Below are positions 1-8,566 of a stretch of 64,000 nt of DNA, in pieces. Numbering within the stretch: the first letter of the stretch is position 1; the number at the start of each line of letters is the position of its first letter. This stretch comes from Gaiellasilicea sp963802765. GTDB lineage: Bacteria > Actinomycetota > Thermoleophilia > Gaiellales > Gaiellaceae. A program made the translations under genes and the position numbers. The stretch covers positions 372,001-436,000 of the forward strand of contig CAWDJZ010000013.1 in the NCBI GenBank assembly GCA_963802765.1, given 5' to 3'. The notes below the pieces were generated by a model. It had not been told where the DNA came from and made no database searches. It saw nothing but the letters and a program-made list of their open reading frames with translations.

Positions 1-287
1 GTCTGATGAGCACGTACGTGGACGAGTTCAACGAACGCCACGAGAGGCGTGGTGCGCTCGTGCAGGGCCGGTACAAGGCGAAGCTCGTCGACACCGACGA
101 CTACTGGTCGAACTGTCTCCAGTACGTCGCTCTCAATCCCGTCACGGCCGGACTCTGTGAGCGTCCGGAACAGTGGCCGTGGAGCAGCTACGCACGGCGG
201 CTCCACCCCGCCATTGCGGACATGTGGGGTCCTGGCCCCGACACGTCCTACAGGGACGGCTACTTGCCGGCGTTCGCGACGACGTAG
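1..287 (+). CDS. REP-associated tyrosine transposase (IS200-like Y1 family), C-terminal part
   Basis: The window opens inside this gene; the open frame runs in from the left edge (codons start at base 3), so only about the last 94 residues are seen. Motifs GALVQGRYKAKLVD, YVALNPVTAGL and WPWSSYARRL are characteristic of the C-terminal half of RAYT proteins, single-domain HUH/Y1 transposases that act on REP hairpins. The HUH motif and most of the catalytic core lie outside the window. The last 28 bases overlap the convergent cytochrome gene, and the 3' end contains a REP-like palindrome found again near 31.8 kb. That fits the known pairing of a RAYT with its own repeats. Confidence 0.85.
   Translation, partial: LMSTYVDEFNERHERRGALVQGRYKAKLVDTDDYWSNCLQYVALNPVTAGLCERPEQWPWSSYARRLHPAIADMWGPGPDTSYRDGYLPAFATT
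216..248 (-). repeat. REP-like palindrome inside the RAYT 3' end
   Basis: Read on the minus strand, this segment contains GGGGCCAGGACCCCACA followed by TGTCCGC. The same core occurs twice on the plus strand at 31.8-32.0 kb, differing at one position (ACA[T/C]GTCCGC). It is an imperfect hairpin with GGGG/CCCC arms and outer GGAC/GTCC. Here the repeat forms part of the transposase coding sequence. Confidence 0.6.
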
Positions 288-955
288 TCGGCGACTGCCT
301 CGATCTGCTCCGCCGAGTAGGAGTCCTTGAAGGAGGGCATCGCGCCCATGCCGTTGGTGACACGCTCGATCACGAGCTCCTTGGGCGGCTGCGAGTCGTC
401 GAGGCTGGGCCCGACGGTGCCGCCGGCGCCGGCCGCCTCGAGCACGTGGCAGCCTCCGCAGCCGGCCTCAGCGAAGATCGCCTCGCCGTCGGGGGCCTCT
501 CCCGTCTCGCCCTCACCCGTTGTCGTCCCTCCACCTTCGCCGGTCGTCGTGCCGCCGGGCTGCTGTCGAACCGGCAACGCGGCCACGGAGGCGACGTAGG
601 CCGCCACGGAATCCGCGTCCTCGCCCGTGACGATGTCCGCGGGCATTCCCGGCTGCCCCGTGGCCGGCTCCTCGACGGGGTAGGAGATTTGACTGCGCAC
701 GACCGACTCGATCGTCGTCTCGCCGAGACCGTCCTTTCGTGACTGGCGGAACGCGTCGTCGAGGTTTGGGCCGATCTGGCCTTGCGTCCTCGCGTCCGCG
801 AGCACGTGACACGAGCCGCAGTGCTCGATGAAGAGCTCCCTTCCCTGCGTCGCGTCGCCCGCGCCGGCCTCCGGCAAGCCTTCCGTGCCGCAGCCGGTCG
901 CTGTCAGAACCGCGGTCAGGACCGCGCAGGCACCGGCCAGCCCGCGCAGGGTCAC
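260..955 (-). CDS. Diheme cytochrome c lipoprotein
   Basis: A 231-residue exported electron carrier with two c-type heme domains. The GTG start gives a lipoprotein signal ending in the lipobox TATGC (Cys22). Domain 1 has CGSCH at residues 46-50 with a likely axial Met in PGMPADIV (Met104). Domain 2 has CGGCH at 166-170 with Met in GAMPSF (about 206). A Gly/Thr/Glu-rich linker (about 134-152) joins them, so this looks like a tandem duplication of a small cytochrome c domain anchored outside the membrane. The redox partner is not visible nearby. The start codon abuts the stop of the upstream STAS gene on the same strand. Confidence 0.88.
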   Translation of the reverse strand: MTLRGLAGACAVLTAVLTATGCGTEGLPEAGAGDATQGRELFIEHCGSCHVLADARTQGQIGPNLDDAFRQSRKDGLGETTIESVVRSQISYPVEEPATGQPGMPADIVTGEDADSVAAYVASVAALPVRQQPGGTTTGEGGGTTTGEGETGEAPDGEAIFAEAGCGGCHVLEAAGAGGTVGPSLDDSQPPKELVIERVTNGMGAMPSFKDSYSAEQIEAVADYVVANAGK

Positions 956-1324
956 CTAGCCGGCGGACCCCGTGCCGGCGGCGGACCCCGTGCCGACCGC
1001 TGCCTCGCGCGTCGGGTGGATCGTGAAGACGCGGTCGAGGCCCGTGATCTCGAAGATCTTCGTGATGTTGCGGTCGCTGCACACGAGCGACAACTGGCCG
1101 TCGTTCGCCCGGAGCCGCTTCACCCCGCCGACGAGTACGCCGAGCGTCGTCGAGTCGATGAACGTCGTATTGCTCAGGTCGACGACGACGTCGCGACCGC
1201 CCTGGTCGATCACCTCGAGCAGCTGCTGCTTGAACTCCGGCGCCGTGTAGAGATCCACCTCGCCCGAGAGGGAGATCACGTACTGGTCCTCGCTCAGCTT
1301 CTCGGTGTTGACGTCGAAATTCAT
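956..1324 (-). CDS. STAS-domain anti-sigma factor antagonist
   Basis: A 122-residue SpoIIAA/RsbV-like protein. A single STAS domain fills residues 1-110. The motif FIDSTTLGVLVG carries the serine (about Ser58) that is the usual phosphorylation site of anti-anti-sigma factors; unphosphorylated protein normally sequesters an anti-sigma kinase. A short Gly/Ser/Thr/Ala tail follows (TGSAAGTGSAG). No anti-sigma kinase or sigma factor is adjacent, so the partner is unknown. The start is ATG at 1322-1324. The stop directly abuts the cytochrome start, suggesting one transcript. Confidence 0.9.
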   Translation of the reverse strand: MNFDVNTEKLSEDQYVISLSGEVDLYTAPEFKQQLLEVIDQGGRDVVVDLSNTTFIDSTTLGVLVGGVKRLRANDGQLSLVCSDRNITKIFEITGLDRVFTIHPTREAAVGTGSAAGTGSAG

Positions 1325-1386
1325 GCGCGCATGCTCCCAGGGGTCGCCGACAGGATCTGTCGTGGTCTTCCCGGCCGCGGGTGAGT

Positions 1387-2115
1387 CTAACCCGAGTCCG
1401 GAGTCGTCTGCGCTTTCTTCAGCTGTATGATCTGCTGCTTCACGATCGCGGCGCTCGGGTCGTCCGGGGCGAGCTTCAGGAAGCGCTCGTAGGCGCCGAT
1501 CGCCTTCGTGTAGTCGCCTGCCTGCTGGGCCGCCTGAGCCAGCTCGAGCTGGACGTTCGGATCGTTCGGCGCCACGGTCACGAGCTTCTCGTAGGTCGCC
1601 ACCGCGCTCTGGAACGACTGCTGCGCCTTCGTGTAGGCCTCGCTGATCGCCTGGTTCGCCTGGGTGGCGATCGCCTGGTCGATCGGGTCCGGGTCGAGCG
1701 TCCGGCCGTTGCCGAGCTCGAGCGGGGCGCCGAACGTCGAGCCGAACGTGAGGAAGCTCGCGCGCACCTGCTCGGCCTGCGCCTGCTGGGCGAAGGTGCC
1801 ACCCTGCGCGAGATGGAGTCCCGCGAGCTCGCGCAGCGCGTCCTGGTCCGTAGGCGCGAGGACGAGGTAGCGGCTGAGCGCGGTGATCGCCTCCTGGGTC
1901 TCGCCCTCCTCCTGGAGGGCCGTGGCGAGGTTGCGCTGGGCCTCCGCGCTCTTGGGATTCTCCGCGACCTGCTCGCGGGCCTCGGAGAGGGAGACGCCGC
2001 TCCCCGACGCGCCGCCGCTGTCGCGGAGGATGTCGCCGATCCCGGTTCCCTGGTCGGAGCCGATCCCGAAGATGACGAAGCCGAGCCCGAAGACGAGGGC
2101 GAGGAAGACGAACAT
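1387..2115 (-). CDS. Membrane-anchored tetratricopeptide repeat protein
   Basis: About 242 residues from the first in-frame ATG. The N-terminus is a membrane segment (MFVFLALVFGLGFVIFGIG), preceded in frame by a basic stretch (FFSRLRSHAKW) that would make a good cytoplasmic anchor; a non-standard CTG at 2149-2151 could include it. Degenerate TPR repeats follow (EAREQVAENPKSAEAQRNLA, ALSRYLVLAPTDQDALRELA, and a pair near the C-terminus). It probably acts as an extracytoplasmic protein-interaction scaffold; no enzymatic motif is seen. It lies just downstream of the amidohydrolase on the same strand. The exact start is uncertain. Confidence 0.75.
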   Translation of the reverse strand: MFVFLALVFGLGFVIFGIGSDQGTGIGDILRDSGGASGSGVSLSEAREQVAENPKSAEAQRNLATALQEEGETQEAITALSRYLVLAPTDQDALRELAGLHLAQGGTFAQQAQAEQVRASFLTFGSTFGAPLELGNGRTLDPDPIDQAIATQANQAISEAYTKAQQSFQSAVATYEKLVTVAPNDPNVQLELAQAAQQAGDYTKAIGAYERFLKLAPDDPSAAIVKQQIIQLKKAQTTPDSG

Positions 2116-2159
2116 CCACTTCGCGTGGCTGCGAAGCCGTGAGAAGAACAGCGTGTCTT

Positions 2160-3473
2160 CTACGGCCTGGCGCTCACGCTGGCGCTGACGTGCGGTAGCG
2201 CCAGCATGCGGCCGCGCGCTGCGGACGCTGCGTCGATCAACTCGTGCCACTCGAATGCTCCTCTCTCGTACCTCGTCCGGCCGTCGACCAGGGTAGCCGC
2301 GATGCGCTCCGGTGTTCCTCCGTAGACCACTGCGGCCGCGGGATCCTCCCATGGTAGATACGGCGAGCCCGCCAGGCTGACAATCGCGACATCGGCGCGC
2401 TTACCGGGCACGAGCGAGCCGATCTCGCCGTCGAGCCCCAGCGCCCGAGCGCCGCCGAGCGTCGCGAGCTCGAGCGCCTCACCTGCGGTGATCGAGCCGG
2501 CGCGCTCGGAGCGGGCTCGGGCCAGCGAGATCACCGTGCGCAGCTCCTCGAAGACGTCGTGCGACGGGACCGAGGAGACGCCGTCGGTGCCGATGCCGAC
2601 GCGAAGGCCGGCGGCGCGAAGCGCTTCGAGCGGCGCAATGCCGCAGCCGAGCAGGGCATTCGAGCGTGGGCAGTGCGCGACTGCGACCCGGCGCTCGGCG
2701 AGCAGCCGGATCTCCTCTTCGTCGACCTTGACGCAGTGAGCCGCGACAAGACGCTCGTCGAGCAGCCCCGCGCCTGCGAGGCGGCGGATCCCGCTCTGCC
2801 CGTCCGGATCGATCAGCAGCTCGCCGACCGCCTGCCACGGGCCCTCGCCGCGGAGCAGCCAGTCGAGCTCGTCTGTGCTCTCGTTCAGGTGCGTCGCTAC
2901 AGGAAGGCCGAGACCGGCGCAGACGGCGTACACCTCGGTCGAGCACGTGTAGGGCGCGTGCGGGGAGACGCCGAGCTGCACCCGGTCCGAGAGGGCCGCC
3001 TCGACGTACGCGCGCTTCTCCTCGAACTGCCGCAGCGCGTCGTCGGGCTCGCTGCCGAAGACCTCGAGGTAGACGATCGCCCGCAGCCCGAGCTGGGCGC
3101 AGGCGTGGGCGCTCGCGCCCGAGAAGGCGAGGTCCCCGACCGTGCCGACTCCCGAGCGGAGACATTCGGCGGCGCCGAGCCGTGCGATCGCCTCCATGTC
3201 GCCTCGGTCGAGCCGGCGCTTCCGCTCGATGTGGAGCGAGAGCCACGGGCCGAACGAGAGACCGTCTCCGAAGCCGGCGTAGACGGCGTACTCGAGATGG
3301 GTGTGCGCGTTCACGAAGGCAGGCACGATCGCGGCCTCCGGATAGTGCTGGCCCGCGCCGAGCTCGTCGATCGTGCCCACGGCCGCGATGCGGCCGTCCT
3401 CGATCGCGAGCGCGCCCCGCTCGACCGGCTCGCCCTCGATCGGCAACAGCCAGTCGGCGGAGAGAACCTTCAC
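2160..3473 (-). CDS. Metal-dependent amidohydrolase (chlorohydrolase / aminofutalosine deaminase-like)
   Basis: A 437-residue amidohydrolase-superfamily enzyme. Metal and substrate ligands are visible in order: HTH (57-59) in NAHTHLEY, His172 in SPHAPYTC, His194 in ATHLNES, a further His in AAHCVKVD, and Asp297 in GIGTDGVSS. This is the pattern of the ATZ/TRZ-SAH deaminase-MqnX branch, which hydrolytically deaminates heterocycles. The substrate cannot be fixed from sequence; 5'-deoxyadenosine, SAH, or aminofutalosine in menaquinone synthesis are the main options. The GTG start overlaps the tatC stop by 4 bases (GTGA), so it is translationally coupled to tatC. The longer open frame upstream is only the tatC shadow. 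Confidence 0.85.
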   Translation of the reverse strand: MKVLSADWLLPIEGEPVERGALAIEDGRIAAVGTIDELGAGQHYPEAAIVPAFVNAHTHLEYAVYAGFGDGLSFGPWLSLHIERKRRLDRGDMEAIARLGAAECLRSGVGTVGDLAFSGASAHACAQLGLRAIVYLEVFGSEPDDALRQFEEKRAYVEAALSDRVQLGVSPHAPYTCSTEVYAVCAGLGLPVATHLNESTDELDWLLRGEGPWQAVGELLIDPDGQSGIRRLAGAGLLDERLVAAHCVKVDEEEIRLLAERRVAVAHCPRSNALLGCGIAPLEALRAAGLRVGIGTDGVSSVPSHDVFEELRTVISLARARSERAGSITAGEALELATLGGARALGLDGEIGSLVPGKRADVAIVSLAGSPYLPWEDPAAAVVYGGTPERIAATLVDGRTRYERGAFEWHELIDAASAARGRMLALPHVSASVSARP

Positions 3474-4243
3474 TCGACCGCCCAGCGCGACCGCTCTTCG
3501 ACGATGTGCCAGCGCTTCTCCATGAACGCCGACAGCCAGATCGAGAGCTCGAAGAGAAGCAGCAGCGGCACGACCTCGAGCGCCAGTGAGACCGGATCGA
3601 CGGTGGGCAGCAGCACGGCGAAGACGACCATGAAGAGGATCCCGAGCCGCCTGTTCCGGCGCAGCTGCGCGGCCGTGACGATCCGCAGCCGCACGAGCGC
3701 GAGGATGAACATCGGCATCTGGAACGCGATCCCCGTCGCGATCAGCGTCACGGTCACGAACGAGAAGTAGTAGCTCGCCCGGATCTGGATCTCGAAGACG
3801 TCCTCGTTGAAGTTCGTGAGGAACTCGAGCGCGCGCGGCAGCACGATGAAGTAACAGAACGCGACTCCGCACGCGAAGAGCAGCGTCGAGAAGATCGCGA
3901 AGACCGCGACCGTCCGCTGCACCCTCTCCTCGATCGCGGGAGCGAGGAACGACCACAGCTGATAGAGCAGGACGGGGAGCGTGACGGCGACCGCGGCCGC
4001 GAGGCTGACCTTGACCGCGGTCGTGAACGGCTCGACGACGCCGAGCGTGACCAGCTCCTTGTCGTCAGGCAACGGCCGCGAGAGCCACTCGACGATCCGC
4101 TCCTGGAAGTAGAACGCGACCACGAAGGCCGGCGCGAGCGTGAGCAGGCTGATCACGAGGCGTGCGCGAAGCTCGCCCAGGTGCTCGACGAGCGTGGCCT
4201 CCTCGCCGTGCTCGAGGCGCCGCGGCAGACGCTTCAGGGCCAC
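3470..4243 (-). CDS. tatC: Twin-arginine translocase subunit TatC
   Basis: A 257-residue polytopic membrane protein. The N-terminal signature LVEHLGELRARLV is the conserved TatC entry motif that contacts the twin-arginine signal; six membrane segments follow, including the conserved FLAPAIEERVQRT loop. It forms the receptor core of the Sec-independent translocon for folded proteins. It starts at GTG. The TatA gene is immediately upstream on the same strand (12 bases apart), giving a minimal tatA-tatC pair. Confidence 0.95.
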   Translation of the reverse strand: MALKRLPRRLEHGEEATLVEHLGELRARLVISLLTLAPAFVVAFYFQERIVEWLSRPLPDDKELVTLGVVEPFTTAVKVSLAAAVAVTLPVLLYQLWSFLAPAIEERVQRTVAVFAIFSTLLFACGVAFCYFIVLPRALEFLTNFNEDVFEIQIRASYYFSFVTVTLIATGIAFQMPMFILALVRLRIVTAAQLRRNRRLGILFMVVFAVLLPTVDPVSLALEVVPLLLLFELSIWLSAFMEKRWHIVEERSRWAVE

Positions 4244-4255
4244 GTGGCTGGTGGG

Positions 4256-4501
4256 CTAGGAGACGGTGTCGCGCTCGCGCTCGGCCTGCGCGACAGGGTG
4301 CTCTTCCTCGGCGGGCGGGAGCTCCTGCGCAAGCCGGTGATGCACGGGCTCGTCGTCGTCCTTGCCGGAGATCGAGTCCTTGAACTCGCGCATGCCCCTG
4401 CCGAGCGAACGGCCCATCTCGGGCAGCCGCTTCGGCCCGAAGACGAGCAACACGACGAGAAGCAGGATCAGGACCTCCCAGATGCCGATACCGAACGGCA
4501 T
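4256..4501 (-). CDS. tatA: Twin-arginine translocase pore subunit TatA/TatE
   Basis: An 81-residue protein with one N-terminal membrane helix (IGIWEVLILLLVVLLVFGP), then the conserved hinge FGPKRLPEMGRSLGRGMREF, an amphipathic helix, and a charged hydrophilic tail. This is the TatA/B architecture. The short tail and the absence of a second tatA/B gene nearby favour TatA, or a bifunctional TatA as in minimal TatAC systems. ATG start at 4499-4501. It is divergent from the SDR gene (52 bases between starts). Confidence 0.9.
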   Translation of the reverse strand: MPFGIGIWEVLILLLVVLLVFGPKRLPEMGRSLGRGMREFKDSISGKDDDEPVHHRLAQELPPAEEEHPVAQAERERDTVS

Positions 4502-4553
4502 GGCCGCAGCGTACCACCGTTTCCCGAACGTGCGCCTCGGGGAGGCCGGGTGG

Positions 4554-5567
4554 GTGAAGAAGCCGATCTCCGAGCAGGTGATCGTGGTCGCGGGCGGCTC
4601 GAGCGGAATCGGGAGGGCCGTGGCGCGCGCCGCCGGAGCGCGCGGTGCCAAGGTCGTCGTCTCTGCCCGGAACGCCGAGGCGCTGGACACGACGGTGGCC
4701 GAGCTCGCGGCGGTGGGGGCCGATGCGCTTGCCCTGCCGGGCGACACCACGAGCGAGGCCGACGCCGAGGCCCTCTGCGAGCGGGCGGTCGAGCGGTTCG
4801 GCCGGATCGACAGCTTCGTGGCGACCGTGATGGTCACCGTCTACGCCGAGGTCGAGCAGCTCGCACTGGCCGAGCTCCGGCGGGTGCTCGAGGTCAACTT
4901 CCTCGGTCGCGTGGTCGCCTATCGCGCCGCCCTCCCGTATTTGAAGGCGAGCCGCGGGACGTTCGTGGACGTCAACTCGGGACTCGCGTACCGCGGCATC
5001 CCGCTCCAGGCCGCGTACTGCGCGTCGAAGGCCGCAGCGCGCTCGTACTTCGAGTCGGCGCGGGTCGAGCTCGAGCACGTGGGCGACGACGTCGCGATCT
5101 CGCTCGTCCTCCCGCCCGGGACCAACACGCCGCAGTTCGAGCGAAGCCGACAGAAGCTCGGCCACCAGCCCCGGCCGGTCGCGCCCGTCTACCAGCCCGA
5201 GGTCGTCGCAGAGGCCGTTCTCGGCTGCTGCGAGCGCCCCGAGCGGGAGCTGCCGGTTGCCTGGGTGACCCAGCGGCTTCTCTGGGGGCAGAAGCTCTCA
5301 CCCCGCGCGGGCGACCTGCTGCTGCTCCGGAATGGCTGGAAGGGCCAGGTGACGGGGGAGCCGAAGCCGGTCGACTCCCCCGACAACCTCTGGGAGACGA
5401 TCCCGGGCGACCCGGGTGCGCACGGTCGCTTCGACGGCGAGGCGCACGCCTCGAGCGCCTGGACCTGGGCTCGGCGGCGCCTGGGTAAGATCGGAGGGAT
5501 GGTCGCGCTCGGGGCACCCGTGGCGGCTGCCGTGATCGGCTACCATGGAGTTACGAAGCGGGGCTGA
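4554..5567 (+). CDS. Short-chain dehydrogenase/reductase with C-terminal extension
   Basis: A 337-residue classical-type SDR. The Rossmann cofactor motif is GGSSGIGRAVARA near the N-terminus; a degenerate NAG-equivalent region (FVATVMVTVYAEV) follows, and the catalytic YCASK appears in AAYCASKAAARSYF. A long C-terminal tail after about residue 235 ends in a hydrophobic segment (MVALGAPVAAAVIGY) that may be a membrane anchor. GTG start at 4554 with GGAGG at 4541-4545. Substrate unknown. The NAG loop is altered, but Ser (in DVNSGLAY), Tyr and Lys are present. Confidence 0.85.
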   Translation: MKKPISEQVIVVAGGSSGIGRAVARAAGARGAKVVVSARNAEALDTTVAELAAVGADALALPGDTTSEADAEALCERAVERFGRIDSFVATVMVTVYAEVEQLALAELRRVLEVNFLGRVVAYRAALPYLKASRGTFVDVNSGLAYRGIPLQAAYCASKAAARSYFESARVELEHVGDDVAISLVLPPGTNTPQFERSRQKLGHQPRPVAPVYQPEVVAEAVLGCCERPERELPVAWVTQRLLWGQKLSPRAGDLLLLRNGWKGQVTGEPKPVDSPDNLWETIPGDPGAHGRFDGEAHASSAWTWARRRLGKIGGMVALGAPVAAAVIGYHGVTKRG

Positions 5568-5603
5568 AATCCGCTCAATTACGGGAAAAGAGGGATCACA
5601 AGC

Positions 5604-6383
5604 TTGGCCTTTCTGGAGATCAAGAACCTGCACGTCGCACTCGAGGACGGCACCGAGATCGTCAAGGGGATCGACCTCGAAGTCGACCTGAACGAGAAGC
5701 ACGCGGTCATGGGCCCGAACGGGTCCGGCAAGTCCACGCTCGCCTACGCATTGATGGGCCACCCCGCCTACGAGATCACCGAGGGCCAGATCCTCCTCGA
5801 CGGTGAGGACATCGTCGAGGCCGGCGCCGACGAGCGCGCGCAGAAGGGGCTCTTCCTCGCCTTCCAGTACCCGCACGCGATCCCGGGCGTGACCGTCACG
5901 AGCTTCCTGCGCAGCGCGATCAACGCGCTCCGGAAGGCGCGTGCAGGCGGCAAGGACGACCCGATCCCGGTCAAGGAGTTCCGCACCGAGATCCTCGCTG
6001 CGATGGAGCGGCTGAAGGTGCCGCGCGAGCTCGCCCAGCGCTACCTCAACGACGGCTTTTCCGGCGGCGAGAAGAAGCGCGTCGAGATCCTGCAGATGGC
6101 GCTCCTGAAGCCGAAGATCGCCGTCCTCGACGAGACCGACTCCGGCCTCGACATCGACGCACTGCGCATCGTCGCCAAAGGCATCAATGAGCTGGTCGGC
6201 CCCGAGACGGGCGCACTCGTGATCACCCACTACCAGCGCATCCTCAACTACGTCACGCCAGACCGCGTGCACGTCTTCGTCGGCGGCAAGATCGTCGAGA
6301 GCGGTGGCCCCGAATTGGCCCAGCGCCTCGAGGCCGAGGGCTACGATGCCTGGGTCCCGAAGGAAGAGGAGGTGGCGGCGTGA
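5604..6383 (+). CDS. sufC: Fe-S cluster assembly ATPase SufC
   Basis: A 259-residue ABC-type ATPase of the SufBCD scaffold. Walker A is GPNGSGKST, the signature is FSGGEKKRVEI, and Walker B is IAVLDETDSGLD, which is diagnostic of SufC. It drives conformational change in the SufBD dimer during cluster assembly. TTG start at 5604. It heads a suf operon; the sufB GTG start overlaps its stop by 4 bases. No SufR/Rrf2 repressor is adjacent, so control of the operon is not visible. Confidence 0.95.
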   Translation: MAFLEIKNLHVALEDGTEIVKGIDLEVDLNEKHAVMGPNGSGKSTLAYALMGHPAYEITEGQILLDGEDIVEAGADERAQKGLFLAFQYPHAIPGVTVTSFLRSAINALRKARAGGKDDPIPVKEFRTEILAAMERLKVPRELAQRYLNDGFSGGEKKRVEILQMALLKPKIAVLDETDSGLDIDALRIVAKGINELVGPETGALVITHYQRILNYVTPDRVHVFVGGKIVESGGPELAQRLEAEGYDAWVPKEEEVAA

Positions 6384-7801
6384 GCACGTCCGAGACCGAC
6401 GTCGTCAAGGGGATCCGCTCCGAGTACCAATACGGCTTCTCCAACTCGGACGAGGCGGAGAACTACTTTTTCAAGTCCGGCCGCGGCCTCTCGCACGAGC
6501 TCGTCGAGGCGATCTCCGAGCACAAGAACGAGCCCGAGTGGATGCGGAAGTTCCGGCACAAGAGCCTGGACTACTTCCTCGCGCGCCCGCTCCCGACCTG
6601 GGGCGGCAACGTCGCCGAGATCGACTTCGACAACATCTACTACTACATCCGCCCGACCGAGAAGCAGGCCGACAAGTGGGAGGACCTGCCCGCCGACATC
6701 CTCGACACCTGGGACAAGCTCGGCATCCCGGAGGCGGAGAAGAAGTACCTCGCCGGGGTTGGCGCCCAGTACGAGTCGGAGGTCGTCTACCACAAGCTCC
6801 AGGCCGACCTCGAGGCACAGGGCGTGCTCTTCCTCGACATGGACTCGGGCCTGCGCGAGCACGAGGACATCGTCAAGCAGTACTTCGGGACGATCATCCC
6901 GCAGAACGACAACAAGTTCGCGGCCCTGAACAGCGCGGTCTGGTCGGGCGGCTCGTTCATCTACGTGCCCCCGGGGGTGCGGATCGAGATGCCGCTCCAG
7001 GCCTACTTCCGGATCAATGCGGAGAACATGGGCCAGTTCGAGCGGACGCTGATCATCGTCGACGAGGACGCCTACGTGCACTACGTCGAGGGCTGCACCG
7101 CGCCGATCTACTCCTCCGACTCGCTCCACTCGGCGGTCGTCGAGATCATCGTCAAGCCGCGCGGACGCTGCCGCTACACGACGATCCAGAACTGGTCGAA
7201 CAACGTCTACAACCTCGTCACGAAGCGCGCCGTCGCCTACGAAGGCGCGACGATGGAGTGGGTCGACGGCAACCTCGGCTCGAAGCTGACGATGAAGTAC
7301 CCGGCCATCTGGCTGATGGGTGAGCGCGCCCACGGCGAGGTGCTCTCGATCGCCTTTGCCGGCAAGGGGCAGCACCAGGACGCGGGCGGCAAGTGCGTCC
7401 ACGTCGCGCCGAACACCACCTCCGTGATCAACTCCAAGTCGATCTCAAAGGACGGTGGCCGTGCGGGCTACCGCGGCTTGCTCGAGGTGGCGAAAGGAGC
7501 CCACGGCGCCAAGTCGAAGGTCGTCTGCGACGCGCTCATTCTCGACGAGGACTCGCGCTCCGACACCTATCCGTACATCCGCGTCGACGAGAACGACGTC
7601 GACCTTGGCCACGAGGCGACCGTCTCGAAGATCGGCGAGGAACAGCTGTTCTACCTGATGAGCCGCGGCCTCTCGGAGGCGGAGGCGAGCGCGATGATCG
7701 TCTCCGGCTTCGTCGAGCCGATCACGAAGGAGCTCCCGCTCGAGTACGCGGTCGAGATGAACCGTCTGATCCAGCTGCAGATGGAAGGATCGGTTGGCTA
7801 G
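6380..7801 (+). CDS. sufB: Fe-S cluster assembly scaffold SufB
   Basis: A 473-residue SufB. Conserved segments include YYYIRPTEKQADKWEDLP, FIYVPPGVRIEMPLQAYFR, the Cys in VEGCTAPIYSSDSLHSAVV, and the C-terminal LGHEATVSKIGEEQLFYLMS, with the His/Glu region linked to cluster formation. With SufC and SufD it forms the scaffold on which [4Fe-4S] clusters are built from SufS/SufU-derived sulfur. It overlaps sufC upstream and the first VOC gene downstream by 8 bases, so translation looks coupled through the block. Confidence 0.96.
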   Translation: MSTSETDVVKGIRSEYQYGFSNSDEAENYFFKSGRGLSHELVEAISEHKNEPEWMRKFRHKSLDYFLARPLPTWGGNVAEIDFDNIYYYIRPTEKQADKWEDLPADILDTWDKLGIPEAEKKYLAGVGAQYESEVVYHKLQADLEAQGVLFLDMDSGLREHEDIVKQYFGTIIPQNDNKFAALNSAVWSGGSFIYVPPGVRIEMPLQAYFRINAENMGQFERTLIIVDEDAYVHYVEGCTAPIYSSDSLHSAVVEIIVKPRGRCRYTTIQNWSNNVYNLVTKRAVAYEGATMEWVDGNLGSKLTMKYPAIWLMGERAHGEVLSIAFAGKGQHQDAGGKCVHVAPNTTSVINSKSISKDGGRAGYRGLLEVAKGAHGAKSKVVCDALILDEDSRSDTYPYIRVDENDVDLGHEATVSKIGEEQLFYLMSRGLSEAEASAMIVSGFVEPITKELPLEYAVEMNRLIQLQMEGSVG

Positions 7802-8177
7802 TCCGATCAGTAAGGTCGATGCGATCGGGATTCCTTCGCAAGACTCGGAGCGTTCCCGCAAGTTCTATGTCGACACGCTGGGGCTCCGGCCTGACGACCA
7901 CGCGACCAACGAGTTCTGGATCGACCAGACGTGCTTCGCGATCTGGGAGCCGGAGCGGGTCGGAATGGAGTTCCATCCGGCGAAGAGCAGCATCGCCCTG
8001 CTCCAGGTCGACGATGTGGCGAGTGCACGCACCGAGCTCGAGGCAAAGGGCGTGGAGTTTGCCGGGGAGACGCTCGACAGCGGCGTCTGCCACATGGCCT
8101 TCTTCGCTGATCCGGACGGCAACGAGCTGACGCTGCACAAGCGTTACGCCCCTTACGCCGACGGACCGCCGAAGTGA
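7794..8177 (+). CDS. VOC-fold (glyoxalase/dioxygenase superfamily) protein, copy 1 of 3 in the suf operon
   Basis: A 127-residue single VOC domain. The C-terminal motif GVCHMAFFADPDGNELTLH carries the usual metal-binding His and the DPDGN turn; the early position usually occupied by a metal His reads IGIP here, so metal binding may be partial or completed in a dimer. TTG start inside the end of sufB, and a 4-base overlap with copy 2. It could be a dioxygenase-like enzyme, a glyoxalase or an antioxidant/binding protein; nothing selects among these. Its place between sufB and sufD suggests a link to oxidative stress or Fe-S repair (inference). Confidence 0.85.
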   Translation: MASPISKVDAIGIPSQDSERSRKFYVDTLGLRPDDHATNEFWIDQTCFAIWEPERVGMEFHPAKSSIALLQVDDVASARTELEAKGVEFAGETLDSGVCHMAFFADPDGNELTLHKRYAPYADGPPK

Positions 8178-8563
8178 TCGGCGCCCAGCGCGTCGACTTC
8201 GTCGCAATCCCCGTCACCGACAAGGACCGGGCGATGCAGTTCTACGGCGAGACCCTCGGGCTCGAGCGTGATCCGAAGTCCAGCTCCGACTGGCCGGAGT
8301 ACTCGCTGGGAAACGTCACGCTCTCCCTCGTCTTCCCGGAGCGGATCGGCTGGCCGATGGTGAACACGCCGCCGGGTGCGATCGCGATCCGGGTGTCCGA
8401 CGTCGCCGAGGCGCGGACGAAGCTCGAGCAGGCGGGCATCGAGTTCACGGGCGACACCTTCGACAGCGGCGTCTGCCACATGGCGTTCTTCAAGGACCCA
8501 GATGGGAACGGGCTCATGCTGCACCACCGGTACGCGCCCTACTCGGACGGCACGACCCCGTAG
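8174..8563 (+). CDS. VOC-fold protein, copy 2 of 3 in the suf operon
   Basis: A 129-residue VOC domain closely related to copies 1 and 3; all share the ending SGVCHMAF / DPDGN / LH.RYAP. The N-terminus VDFVAIPVTDKDRAMQFYGE fits the first beta-alpha unit. GTG start overlaps the stop of copy 1 (GTGA). It was probably created by tandem duplication. The function is unassigned; see copy 1 for alternatives. Confidence 0.85.
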   Translation: MIGAQRVDFVAIPVTDKDRAMQFYGETLGLERDPKSSSDWPEYSLGNVTLSLVFPERIGWPMVNTPPGAIAIRVSDVAEARTKLEQAGIEFTGDTFDSGVCHMAFFKDPDGNGLMLHHRYAPYSDGTTP

Positions 8564-8566
8564 CCC